Below are positions 8,369 through 15,501 of a stretch of DNA of 19,080 nt, piece by piece. The translations under genes and the position numbers were made by a program. The notes below the pieces were generated by a model that saw only the letters and a program-made list of their open reading frames with translations, was not told the DNA's origin and searched no databases. This DNA is from Desulfobacteraceae bacterium 4572_19 (GTDB taxonomy: Bacteria > Desulfobacterota > Desulfobacteria > Desulfobacterales > NBLS01): the NCBI GenBank assembly GCA_002084385.1, contig NBLS01000007.1, positions 1 through 19,080 of the forward strand, written 5' to 3'. Position 1 is the first letter of the stretch. Every line of letters begins with the position of its first letter.

Positions 8369-8398
8369 ATTATACTTTCACAAACCAATACTTCACAA
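8369..8398 (-). promoter_or_regulatory. Candidate sigma-70 promoter of the rimP-nusA operon
   Basis: On the minus strand, TTGTGA (8398-8393) and a perfect TATAAT (8374-8369) are separated by 18 bases. It lies just after the terminator at 8404-8425 and just before rimP, where an operon promoter is expected. Confidence 0.6.
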
Positions 8399-8403
8399 AA
8401 ACA

Positions 8404-8425
8404 AAAACGGGCAATTGCCCGTTTT
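8404..8425 (-). terminator. Rho-independent terminator after tRNA-Gly
   Basis: A perfect palindrome: CGGGCAATTGCCCG flanked by AAAA and TTTT. On the minus strand the hairpin is followed by a T-rich run (TTTTTGTTTTTG). It lies 70 nt past the tRNA 3' end and separates the tRNA/PheRS transcripts from rimP. Confidence 0.9.
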
Positions 8426-8494
8426 AATACTAATCCTGTAAGCACCCCATAGCTCCAAATCAAAACAGTCAAGCAAATGGAGCTGACAAACAAA

Positions 8495-8570
8495 TGGAGC
8501 GGGCAACGAGATTTGAACTCGCGACACCAAGCTTGGGAAGCTTGTACTCTACCAACTGAGCTATGCCCGC
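8495..8570 (-). tRNA. tRNA-Gly, anticodon CCC
   Basis: 76 nt including an encoded CCA. Acceptor arm GCGGGCA/TGCCCGC, D-arm GCTC..GAGT, anticodon stem CAAGC/GCTTG with loop TTCCCAA, and T-arm GCGAG/CTCGT with TTCAAAT all pair. The loop places CCC at positions 34-36, so it reads GGG codons. The anticodon arm resembles that of E. coli glyU. It has its own promoter-like sequence and is followed by a terminator. Confidence 0.97.
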
Positions 8571-8636
8571 ACTTTTAAAGGCTTTAAAAAACACCACCTA
8601 CTACTTACAATTTCTTACGCAACAGCAACACGCCCT

Positions 8637-8663
8637 CTTATACCTTTATTTAAACAGTGTCAA
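8637..8663 (-). promoter_or_regulatory. Candidate promoter of tRNA-Gly
   Basis: On the minus strand there is a perfect TTGACA (8663-8658) and TATAAG (8642-8637), spaced 15, followed by a GC-rich discriminator (AGGGCG) typical of stringently controlled stable-RNA promoters. It lies just after the pheT stop codon, about 60 nt before the mature tRNA. The short spacer lowers confidence. Confidence 0.55.
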
Positions 8664-8675
8664 CCATATTATGCT

Positions 8676-11222
8676 TTATGGTAACTCTGCCTTAAATTTT
8701 TTAATTAAACCCTTGGTAATTCCAGCATGTATCTTATTTATTCTTTTATCCTTTAAGGTGCATGAGTCCGAACGATAAATAACTCTCAAAGAGACACTTT
8801 TCCTATCGGTTGCAATTGGTTCCCCCTCATAAACATCAAAAAGGTGAACTCCCACAACAAGCTTTTCATCAGAATTATTTACAGCTTTTAAAATATCAGC
8901 TACTCCAATTTCTCTTGCCACAAGCAATGTAATATCTCGTGAAACAGATGGAAATTTTGGAATTGGTAAAGATGTAATAGCGTCAGGAATATTAGCCGTT
9001 AATGTCTCAAGGTTAAGTTCAAAAACATAACCAGCTTGTTTTATACTATAATTTTTCAATACATCGGGAGCTATCTTTCCTATAATTCCTATCTCTTTAT
9101 TATTTATAAAAACCTGTGCTGTATAATTAGGCAAGGTAAAAGTACATAAAGCCGCATCATACTTTACAAAAGAAAAATCAGTTATTTTAAGGGTGGTAAA
9201 TAATCCTTCAAGAATGCCCTTAAGATCAAAAAAATCACAAACCTCGCCTTTTGCATACCATCTGTTTTCATTTCTTGCACCTGTTAAAAGACCGGTTAGC
9301 ATCTCGGTTTCTTTCGGTTGAACAGCCTCACCCTGATTAAAGAAAATATTACCTGCTTCAAAAAGTTTAAGAGTATTAACCTGCATGGAAAGATTTCTTT
9401 GCATATTATCTAACAAACCGGGAACCAAAGATGTTCTTAATATTGCCTGATCCTCTGAAATAGGATTTAAAACTTTAACGACATTACGTCGAATATCATT
9501 TTCAGGCAAACAAAGTCTATCACATGAATTTACATGAATAAAACTGTAATTTATTGCCTCACTCATTCCAAGTCCGGTCATAATACGTTTTACTTTATTA
9601 CGCATTGAAATCTTTCTTGAAGAAGGTTTTGCATCAACCGGAACAAGTGGCAAAGATGTCTTTATATTATTGTAACCCCAAAGCCTTGCAATCTCTTCGG
9701 AAAGATCTTCCGGCCTGCTTACATCCACACGAAAAGAAGGTACCGATACAATAAAATTTTCTGTTTTTGCCGTTATTTCTGTTTCTGTCGCTAATAGACC
9801 AGATGAGTTGTCAACTAATTTCTCCTCGGCTAATTTATCTCCAACTGGTTTACACAATGACTTATCAGGTAATTCACCGCATGTTTTAACAGGTGAGACA
9901 CCAAATTCTATAGATTCAAGGAATTTTTTTATTTCACCAGAAGAAAGCGTTGTACCAAGTCGCCGATTAAGTGCCATCGGATCAAGAAGCACTGTTTTTT
10001 CTACATACTCTACAGGATTATTATCAATTATACCCTGAATAAGAGAACCGCCTGTAATCTCCGTTATAAGTTTGGCAGCTCTATTAACGGCGTGTACTGT
10101 TCCCGCAGGATCAACACCACGTTCAAACCTGTGGGACGCATCTGTTCCAATGCCGGTTTTTTTAGCAGTCTTTCTAATGGAAGATGGTTTAAAATAGGCT
10201 CCTTCTATTAAAATTCTAACGGTAGAATCAGAAATTTCAGAATTTAATCCACCCATTACCCCTGCAATAGCTACAGGTTTTTCACCATCACAGATCATTA
10301 AAGCACCTGATTCCATAATGTGTTCTTTATCGTCAAGAGTTGTAAATTTTTCACCTTCTGTTGCAGAGCGAACAATAATTTTATTTCCTGCAAGATTATC
10401 AAAGTCGAATGCATGGAGTGGCTGCCCCGTTTCCATCATAACAAGATTTGTAACATCAACTACATTATTTATTGGTTTAAGCCCTACAGATATTAAATGA
10501 TCCTGCAACCAGAATGGTGATGGTGCAACCTTAATATCAAAAACAAGCTTTGCCACATATCTGTAACATAATTGCGGATCGTCAATTATAACCGATGTAT
10601 ATTTTTCAATATTATCATAATCAGATGAAGCATCCGGAAGCTTTGCATCCGGAAACCTAATTGGAACTTGACTGTTTTGTATAGCTTTTACTTCCCGTGC
10701 AACGCCGGCAATGCTAAGACAATCTGGCCTGTTAGGTGTTAAATCAATCTCTATAACATAATCAGAAAGGTTTAATGCCTCAACAAGAGAAGTTCCCGGA
10801 ACAAGGCTGTTGTCTAACGCCATAATTCCATCACTATCTACTCCAAGTTCAAGTTCAGAACCACTGCACAACATTCCTTCTGATTTCTCACCACGAAGCT
10901 TGCTTTTCTTTATTGTTATCCCATTTGGCAAGGCTGCACCGGGGAGTGCACACGCAACATACATCCCTTCTTTTGCATTAGGAGCTCCGCAAACAACTGC
11001 AATTTCTTCGTTTCCAATATTTACTTTGCAACATTTCAAACGATCCGCATTTGCATGTTGACGGGTTTTTATTATCTGACCTACAACAATATTATTAAAA
11101 CTACTAAAGCGGTCTTCAACAGCTTCTACTTCAAGACCTGCCATGGTAAGAGCATCAGCCAAATCGGCTACACTCATTTTTATATCAATATACTCTTTTA
11201 ACCAGCTTAAACTGACTTTCAT
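8676..11222 (-). CDS. pheT: Phenylalanine-tRNA ligase beta subunit
   Basis: Large subunit of the alpha2-beta2 synthetase that charges tRNA-Phe. 848 residues: EMAP-like tRNA-binding domain (about 40-150), B3/B4 editing domain (about 215-390, with GLKPINNVVDVTNLVMMETG), B5 domain (about 405-515), catalytic-like module (about 525-740) and FDX-ACB anticodon-binding domain (about 755-848, with PSVSRDITLLV). It is longer than the common ~800 residues, mainly through an extra polar stretch at about 443-487 inside B5. The start ATG lies 1 nt after the pheS stop, so the two are translationally coupled. Confidence 0.97.
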   Translation of the reverse strand: MKVSLSWLKEYIDIKMSVADLADALTMAGLEVEAVEDRFSSFNNIVVGQIIKTRQHANADRLKCCKVNIGNEEIAVVCGAPNAKEGMYVACALPGAALPNGITIKKSKLRGEKSEGMLCSGSELELGVDSDGIMALDNSLVPGTSLVEALNLSDYVIEIDLTPNRPDCLSIAGVAREVKAIQNSQVPIRFPDAKLPDASSDYDNIEKYTSVIIDDPQLCYRYVAKLVFDIKVAPSPFWLQDHLISVGLKPINNVVDVTNLVMMETGQPLHAFDFDNLAGNKIIVRSATEGEKFTTLDDKEHIMESGALMICDGEKPVAIAGVMGGLNSEISDSTVRILIEGAYFKPSSIRKTAKKTGIGTDASHRFERGVDPAGTVHAVNRAAKLITEITGGSLIQGIIDNNPVEYVEKTVLLDPMALNRRLGTTLSSGEIKKFLESIEFGVSPVKTCGELPDKSLCKPVGDKLAEEKLVDNSSGLLATETEITAKTENFIVSVPSFRVDVSRPEDLSEEIARLWGYNNIKTSLPLVPVDAKPSSRKISMRNKVKRIMTGLGMSEAINYSFIHVNSCDRLCLPENDIRRNVVKVLNPISEDQAILRTSLVPGLLDNMQRNLSMQVNTLKLFEAGNIFFNQGEAVQPKETEMLTGLLTGARNENRWYAKGEVCDFFDLKGILEGLFTTLKITDFSFVKYDAALCTFTLPNYTAQVFINNKEIGIIGKIAPDVLKNYSIKQAGYVFELNLETLTANIPDAITSLPIPKFPSVSRDITLLVAREIGVADILKAVNNSDEKLVVGVHLFDVYEGEPIATDRKSVSLRVIYRSDSCTLKDKRINKIHAGITKGLIKKFKAELP

Positions 11223-11223
11223 A

Positions 11224-12264
11224 TTAGAATTGCCCTAAAAATCTTGAATCATTTTCAAAAAACTTCCTGAGATCATCAATGCCGTATTTTAGCATGGCAA
11301 TACGCTCTACACCCATTCCAAAAGCAAAACCCACATATTTTTCAGTATCATACCCAACATTTTCAAAAACCGCCGGATGAACCATTCCAGAACCTAAAAC
11401 CTCAAGCCATCCTGTACGGGAACAAATTCTGCACCCTTTTCCCCGACATATCACACAGGCAATATCTACCTCCGCACTCGGTTCTGTAAACGGAAAAAAA
11501 CTCGGTCTGAAACGAACGTCTGTATCTTTATCAAACATCTCATGAATAAAAGTTGTTAATATCCCTTTAAGATCTCCAAAGGATACATTACTGTCAACCA
11601 AAAGCCCCTCCACCTGATGAAACATCGGCGTGTGTGTAACATCCGAATCACATCTATAAACCTTACCGGGAGCTATAATTCTTATCGGAGGCTGCCTTTT
11701 TTCCATAACCCTTGGCTGGGTTGGAGATGTGTGTGTTCTAAGAACGATATTCTCTGATATATAAAATGTATCCTGCATATCCCTTGCAGGATGGTGCTGG
11801 GGAATATTTAACGCTTCAAAATTATAGTAATCGGTCTCAACTTCCGGACCTTCAACAATTTCAAAACCAAGTCGCCCAAAAATATCTGTTATCTCACCTG
11901 TAATCATTGTGATAGGGTGAGAAGTTCCAACCGAAATTTTTCTACCCGGAAGAGAAACATCTATCCCTTCATCTGACTGTGCCGAAATACGATCAAGATT
12001 TTCTAATGCCTCTTTAATAGCTTTTTCAATAAAAAGTTTTGCCAAGTTAGCTTTTTTACCAGCAATTGGTTTTTCTTCTTTGGGCAAATTTGAAACATTT
12101 CTCAGGAACATAGTAACAAAGCCCTTTCTGCCCAAATATCGGACAGAAAGGGCTTTAACAGCCTCATGATCCTGAGCAGTTTCAAGCTCCGCAAGCAATT
12201 GTGCCTGAATCTGTTCTATGGTTTTTTCCACTTTACCGCTCTGTATTTTTATATGAAAGTCCAT
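11224..12264 (-). CDS. pheS: Phenylalanine-tRNA ligase alpha subunit
   Basis: Catalytic subunit of PheRS. 346 residues: N-terminal coiled coil (about 10-95), class II core with motif 1 around HPITMITGEITDIFGRLGFE and EGPEVETDYYNFEALN (115-153), HHPARDMQDTFY, motif 2 around TPMFHQVEG (212-220), and motif 3 GFAFGMGVERIAML (312-325). A four-cysteine block (CVICRGKGCRIC, 270-281) looks like the metal-binding insertion seen in many PheS. The ATG at 12264 has no strong ribosome binding site; family D copy 2 lies immediately upstream. Followed directly by pheT. Confidence 0.97.
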   Translation of the reverse strand: MDFHIKIQSGKVEKTIEQIQAQLLAELETAQDHEAVKALSVRYLGRKGFVTMFLRNVSNLPKEEKPIAGKKANLAKLFIEKAIKEALENLDRISAQSDEGIDVSLPGRKISVGTSHPITMITGEITDIFGRLGFEIVEGPEVETDYYNFEALNIPQHHPARDMQDTFYISENIVLRTHTSPTQPRVMEKRQPPIRIIAPGKVYRCDSDVTHTPMFHQVEGLLVDSNVSFGDLKGILTTFIHEMFDKDTDVRFRPSFFPFTEPSAEVDIACVICRGKGCRICSRTGWLEVLGSGMVHPAVFENVGYDTEKYVGFAFGMGVERIAMLKYGIDDLRKFFENDSRFLGQF

Positions 12265-12266
12265 TG

Positions 12267-12326
12267 AAAAGCTATATTACAAAGACTTTCATTTTTTGTT
12301 GTGGCGTATATTCGCCATGACAAGTT
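12267..12326 (+). repeat. Family D palindromic repeat, copy 2 (pheS leader)
   Basis: Sixty bases with 51 identities to the reverse complement of 6041-6100. The core hairpin is strong here (TGGCG..CGCCA around ATAT). It fills most of the 97-nt gap between rplT and pheS. Confidence 0.75.
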
Positions 12327-12361
12327 AATCAAAAATTTTATATCAAACCGTAATCACCTAA

Positions 12362-12712
12362 TTAAATTTTCTGTGCCGCCATCTGAGCTATTTGAGAAAA
12401 TGCTGCCGGATCAGATACCGCAAGTTCTGCAAGAACTTTTCGATCTAATTCAATCTCAGAAAGCTTTAAGCCGTAAATAAATTTACTATAAGAGATATCA
12501 TTCATCCTTGCTCCGGCATTAATTCTTGTAATCCATAATTTTCGAAAATCTCTTTTTCGAGCTTTTCGATCCCTGTATGAATACATTAACGCCTTATCCA
12601 CGGCATCTGCAGCTGTTCTAAATAATTTGCTACGTCCACCACGAAATCCCTTGGCTAATTTAAGGACCTTTTTCCTACGTCTTCTTGCCTTAAACCCTCT
12701 TTTTACTCTCAT
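12362..12712 (-). CDS. rplT: 50S ribosomal protein bL20
   Basis: 23S rRNA-binding protein needed for early 50S assembly; in E. coli it represses its own operon by binding the rpmI leader. 116 residues, standard length, starting [20 protein letters not shown] with the family blocks [34 protein letters not shown] and [11 protein letters not shown] with AAGGAG upstream. It is unusually far from rpmI (326 nt instead of a few tens). Confidence 0.98.
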   Translation of the reverse strand: MRVKRGFKARRRRKKVLKLAKGFRGGRSKLFRTAADAVDKALMYSYRDRKARKRDFRKLWITRINAGARMNDISYSKFIYGLKLSEIELDRKVLAELAVSDPAAFSQIAQMAAQKI

Positions 12713-13039
12713 TTATATCTCCTTATAACAGACGCAAGCATTCACAAACGTCTAATATTTACATAATACCTGAACGAAAATCTAATAATTTGAAAAATAA
12801 GCGTTCTCGTTCAGACACTATTTATAAATTTAAAATTACCAAACTGCATAACAGTTCCATTTCTATGTAACCATTCACAAACAAAAAATATGATTTTTCG
12901 GTAATCTCACATTTGTAAGCATTCACAAGTGCCTTATATTCGCATAAACAGCTTGTCATATAATAGTTGTCTTATATATGACAAACTGTTTATGCAAAGA
13001 CGAGGTATTGTGAACGCTTACATTTTTATAATGTCCACA
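12713..13039. other. Repeat-filled gap between rpmI and rplT
   Basis: No gene. The gap holds family C copy 1, a further CTGAACGA..TCGTTCAG inverted pair (about 12770-12817), and repeated 13-14-base motifs of the form GTAAGCATTCACA: at 12734-12746, 12867-12880, 12915-12928, and inverted at 13009-13021. In most bacteria rpmI and rplT are closely spaced. Confidence 0.7.
12867..13021 (-). repeat. Family C inverted repeat, copy 1 (rpmI-rplT gap)
   Basis: The core (12915-13021, 107 bases) is bounded by GTAAGCATTCACAA and TTGTGAACGCTTAC. Its arms of about 45 bases are complementary (shared GCATAAACAG and TTGTCATATA blocks) around a 10-12-base centre. Read on the minus strand, the inner half plus its flank matches 18061-18162 almost base for base. 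It begins just after the rpmI stop codon, so it is a very long hairpin in the mRNA between two ribosomal-protein genes. Confidence 0.8.
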
Positions 13040-13237
13040 TTACCCATTAGGAAGAAGTCTTCTTACCTCTTTCATATTTGTTGCATCAACAATGTTATCA
13101 AGCCTGAAAGATCTTTTACGTTTTCTTGATTTTTTTGTTAAAATATGGCTTGAATTAGCTTTGCGAAAAACGTACTTACCTGATGCTGTTTTTTTAAAAC
13201 GTTTAGCAGCAGCTCTATTGGTCTTAATTTTGGGCAT
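13040..13237 (-). CDS. rpmI: 50S ribosomal protein bL35
   Basis: 65 residues, standard for the family: [20 protein letters not shown] at the start, [11 protein letters not shown] in the middle, and VRRLLPNG at the end. The ATG is preceded by AAGGAG. It lies in the conserved infC-rpmI-rplT order, but with palindromic repeats in both flanking gaps (family B before it, family C after it). Confidence 0.98.
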   Translation of the reverse strand: MPKIKTNRAAAKRFKKTASGKYVFRKANSSHILTKKSRKRKRSFRLDNIVDATNMKEVRRLLPNG

Positions 13238-13282
13238 TTACTTAATCTCCTTAAAGTCACATACGAACATGCAGGGAATAAG

Positions 13283-13442
13283 AGTTCACAAAAAAATAAC
13301 TTGTGCTTCTTAAACGCTGATATATCTAATTAAATTACATTATGAAAGCCCAAAATACAATAGTATTCCTACATTTTACAACGTAACCCAATAGACGGCT
13401 CTCAACACTCAATTAATACAATTTATTTTTTTGTAAACCCTT
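13283..13442 (+). repeat. Family B MITE-like element, copy 1 (infC-rpmI gap)
   Basis: About 160 bases with imperfect terminal inverted repeats: AGTTCACAAAAAAATAAC at the left and ATTTATTTTTTTGTAAACC at the right. It aligns along its whole length with 17813-17970, including AACTTGTGCTTCTTAAA, TAGTATTCCTAC, ACAACGTAACCCAAT and CTCAACACTCAA. There is no coding capacity. It fills most of the 249-nt leader of rpmI. Confidence 0.8.
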
Positions 13443-13486
13443 ATCCACTGACTCTCATAAAAACAATTTCACTATATCCGTTAATT

Positions 13487-14011
13487 CTATTTTGGAGCCA
13501 AAACCATAATCATCGTTCGTCCCTCAAATTTTGGATACTGCTCCACAACTGCAATTTCACTTACTTGACCGGCAATTTTTTCCAACACTTCTCTACCAAG
13601 ATGGGATAAGGTAATTTCACGACCTCGGAACTGAACAGTTACCTTTACCTTGTCCTTTTTACCGATAAATTTTTTAATATGCCCAACCTTGGTATTAAGG
13701 TCATGCTCACCGGTTTTCGGTCTTACCTTAATTTCTTTTAGTTGAAAAATATTTTGTTTTTTCTTTGCCTCCTGCCGCTGTTTGGTTTCTTCATACTTAA
13801 ACCTACCATAATCCATGATTTTACAAACAGGCGGTTTTGCATTAGGCGATACCTCAACAAGATCGAGATTATGGTCACCAGCCTCCGCAAGAGCCTTATG
13901 GATCGGAAGGATACCTAACTGATCACCCTCTGGCCCGATAACTCTAACCTCCCTGGCTCTTATACCCCTGTTGATATTTACATTATTGCTCCTGCTATTA
14001 CGTGTAGCTAT
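13487..14011 (-). CDS. infC: Translation initiation factor IF-3, AUA start
   Basis: 30S-binding factor that checks start codons and prevents premature subunit joining. 174 residues in the proposed form. N-domain with INRGIRAREVRVIGPEGDQLG and DLVEVSPNAKPPVCKIMDYGRFKYE, linker KQRQEAKKKQ, C-domain with LKEIKVRPKTGEHDL, VKVTVQFRGREI and the GRTMIMVLAPK end. A perfect AGGAGG (14023-14018) sits 6 nt before an in-frame ATA (14011-14009), and no ATG/GTG/TTG lies at a usable distance in frame; the nearby ATG is out of frame and stops at once. The longer frame to a GTG at 14059 lies in the repeat-derived leader and has no site. E. coli infC also uses a rare start (AUU) for self-control by IF-3. Confidence 0.95.
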   Translation of the reverse strand: MATRNSRSNNVNINRGIRAREVRVIGPEGDQLGILPIHKALAEAGDHNLDLVEVSPNAKPPVCKIMDYGRFKYEETKQRQEAKKKQNIFQLKEIKVRPKTGEHDLNTKVGHIKKFIGKKDKVKVTVQFRGREITLSHLGREVLEKIAGQVSEIAVVEQYPKFEGRTMIMVLAPK

Positions 14012-14069
14012 GTCATACCTCCTGTTTTTATAGACAGTCACATATAAATAAACCGTCACATAAAATAAA

Positions 14070-14154
14070 ATAGACCGTTACATAAAAATTTCACTTCGTT
14101 ATATGCTTATCGCAGTATTAAACAGGCTTCTATCGCTTTGCCTTGTGAAATCAA
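14070..14154 (-). repeat. Family A palindromic leader repeat, copy 2 (infC leader)
   Basis: Read on the minus strand: GATTTCACAAGG, AAAGCGATAGAAGCC, ACTGCGATAAGC, AACGAAGTGAAATT and AACGGTCTAT, the same block order as copy 1. It ends 58 nt before the infC AUA start. The trailing motif recurs twice more in the remaining leader (ATGTGACGGTTTAT and ATGTGACTGTCTAT), spaced about 24 bases. Confidence 0.8.
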
Positions 14155-14273
14155 TTATCTAACATTCTATAGTGCAATCAAACAAAATAATTAAATAATG
14201 GTAGAAGAACATTAAATAATGTACCTTGTAAAAAAATAAAAAAATATATTATTTACAAACTAAAGTAAAAAAT

Positions 14274-14303
14274 TTTATAACTCTCTATACCACATATTGC
14301 CAA
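14274..14303 (-). promoter_or_regulatory. Candidate promoter for infC
   Basis: On the minus strand, TTGGCA (14303-14298) and TATAAA (14279-14274), spaced 18. It would give a leader of about 255 nt containing family A copy 2. The rest of the 14012-14395 gap is AT-rich with no gene seen. AT-rich sequence makes chance matches common. Confidence 0.35.
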
Positions 14304-14395
14304 TATACAAAGGCGTTTACAGCCCATTTGCATAAGTCTCAATAATTTATTAGCCCTCACATACATTATAAAAAAACAAAAAACAAGAAAAAAAT

Positions 14396-14995
14396 TCACA
14401 CAATTTGCTTCAAAGTATATTTAGATAGTAAACTGCCCTCCCAGTAATTATTTTTAGGGTTTGAAAAATAAGATTTAAAAAGAAGCAAACTATCCCTTCT
14501 TCTTATTCCGGACGTAATTGAAATTTTACAATCCTTATATAATGGTGCCATTTTTTCCCTATCACAACCTGCCCCTCCCCCCATAATATCTTCATATCCA
14601 TATACAACATGCTTTATACCACTTAACATAATTGCTGCAAAACACATTAAACAAGGTTCTAATGTACAATAAATCCTAAGTTTATCAGTATCACCGGAAA
14701 AACCCGTCTGCACAAACTGTCTTAATGCTATTATCTCCGCATGGTCGATTTCATTTTTTATAATGGAGGAAGCCGTACCGGAAAAAACCGTGTCCGAAAA
14801 ATCTATATTAGAAGTGTTTATAATAGAAGTACCGGTTCTTGCACCGGTAGCAACAATATTATTTTTATACACTACAACACATCCCACAGGAAATTCACCA
14901 TTTTCCAACGCTGTGGATGCTAATTTTAATGCTCCATCCATAAAATATTCATGGGAATATTTATCTTTTACGTCTAAATAAAGAGGGTTATCCAT
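14396..14995 (-). CDS. Zinc-dependent nucleoside/tRNA deaminase (cytidine deaminase-like fold)
   Basis: 199 residues with the complete zinc site of the CDA/TadA superfamily: H85-A-E87 (HAEIIAL) and P114-C115-L-M-C118 (TLEPCLMC). Also present are EFPVGCVVV near residue 34 and AAIMLSGIKHVVYGYED, close to TadA, guanine deaminase and related enzymes. The reaction is hydrolytic deamination of a nucleobase; substrate not determined. Against a plain TadA call are a longer insertion between strand 2 and the HAE motif (residues 54-83) and an MGGGAGC loop. ATG with GAGG upstream. It is first in the run of minus-strand genes, 384 nt before infC, so probably a separate transcript. Confidence 0.85.
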   Translation of the reverse strand: MDNPLYLDVKDKYSHEYFMDGALKLASTALENGEFPVGCVVVYKNNIVATGARTGTSIINTSNIDFSDTVFSGTASSIIKNEIDHAEIIALRQFVQTGFSGDTDKLRIYCTLEPCLMCFAAIMLSGIKHVVYGYEDIMGGGAGCDREKMAPLYKDCKISITSGIRRRDSLLLFKSYFSNPKNNYWEGSLLSKYTLKQIV

Positions 14996-15012
14996 TATTT
15001 TCCTCGTATGTA

Positions 15013-15046
15013 AACTTTAAACAAAATACGTATCTTGTTTAAAGTT
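15013..15046. promoter_or_regulatory. 34-base palindrome upstream of the deaminase gene
   Basis: Arms AACTTTAAACAA and TTGTTTAAAGTT (12 perfect pairs) surround ATACGTAT, itself palindromic. It ends 17 nt before the deaminase ATG, overlapping the region just above its ribosome binding site. It could be a dimeric-repressor operator or a translational hairpin. Confidence 0.6.
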
Positions 15047-15049
15047 CAT

Positions 15050-15116
15050 AGTTTTTTTCCTACCACAATACATTGAGTGTTGAGACGTACAAGTTATTTT
15101 CTTATAAACCTAAGGC
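15050..15116 (-). repeat. Internally deleted family B remnant
   Basis: CATTGAGTGTTGAGA followed by GTACAAGTTATTTT matches the two end regions of family B in reverse orientation (compare 17813-17970), with the middle missing. Its outer tips are degenerate. Confidence 0.5.
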
Positions 15117-15179
15117 TTGTTTTCTAAGAAGAAGTGTTTTTTGTCAAGGGAAATAACACCAAATACTTTAACCGTTATC

Positions 15180-15210
15180 TTAGGACTCACAAAAAATTGT
15201 GAACCCTTAA
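15180..15210. repeat. Fused family B terminal inverted repeats
   Basis: TTAGGACTCACAAAA joins directly to TTGTGAACCCTTAA: both tips of family B with no interior, forming a near-perfect palindrome. There is no T-run after it on either strand, so I do not call it a terminator. Confidence 0.5.
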
Positions 15211-15266
15211 TAACTTTTATTAGATATATTGTAAGTATATATTTTAAAAAAATACTAATGTTTCCC

Positions 15267-15295
15267 TTGACAGATTGTAAATATTCTAATAAAAG
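15267..15295 (+). promoter_or_regulatory. Candidate promoter of the first metallophosphatase gene
   Basis: A perfect TTGACA (15267-15272) with a weak AT-rich -10 (TAAAAG at 17 spacing). The context CTTGACAGATTG is repeated upstream of the second copy at 18638, where a better -10 (TATCTA) exists. The predicted leader of about 200 nt would contain family A copy 3. Confidence 0.5.
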
Positions 15296-15347
15296 AACCG
15301 GTAACACTTTTTTTTATGCACCAAATGTGTGTATAAGCCGTCAAATA

Positions 15348-15440
15348 ATTAATTTCACAAAGCGTAGCGAAGATGTCGTATTTAAACTACTACGATAAGC
15401 TGAGCATAATGAAGTGTAATTATTTATATAACGGTTTGTA
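15348..15440 (+). repeat. Family A palindromic leader repeat, copy 3 (metallophosphatase leader)
   Basis: Plus-strand blocks: AATTTCACAAAG, GTAGCGAAGA, ACTACGATAAGC, ATGAAGTGTAATT and AACGGTTTGTAG, the same order as copies 1 and 2. It ends 61 nt before the ATG at 15502 and is followed by T-rich runs. Confidence 0.75.
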
Positions 15441-15501
15441 GATGTTTTTTAGCCCCTGTTTTTTTTTAACCTTTTATTTTTTTTAGGACAAGGAGTATCC
15501 A

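Larger units (their letters stand above)
14996..15501. other. Divergent intergenic region between the deaminase and metallophosphatase genes
   Basis: No credible gene. In order it holds a 34-base palindrome (15013-15046), an internally deleted family B element (15050-15116), a -35-like TGTCAA (minus strand TTGACA, 15142-15147), fused family B tips (15180-15210), a plus-strand TTGACA promoter candidate (15267), and family A copy 3 (15348-15440). The ribosome binding site AAGGAG for 15502 is at the end. Confidence 0.6.

Noticed and set aside
8474..8500. CAAATGGAGC duplicated at and beside the tRNA-Gly 3' end, as an integration att scar
   Set aside because: Only 10 identical bases, 17 nt apart, with no integrase or island nearby.
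15180..15210. Palindrome as a Rho-independent terminator
   Set aside because: Low GC stem and no T-run on either strand; it fits fused family B tips better.
15117..15398. 93-codon plus-strand ORF in the divergent region
   Set aside because: It runs through B-family tips and family A, has no ribosome binding site and resembles no family.
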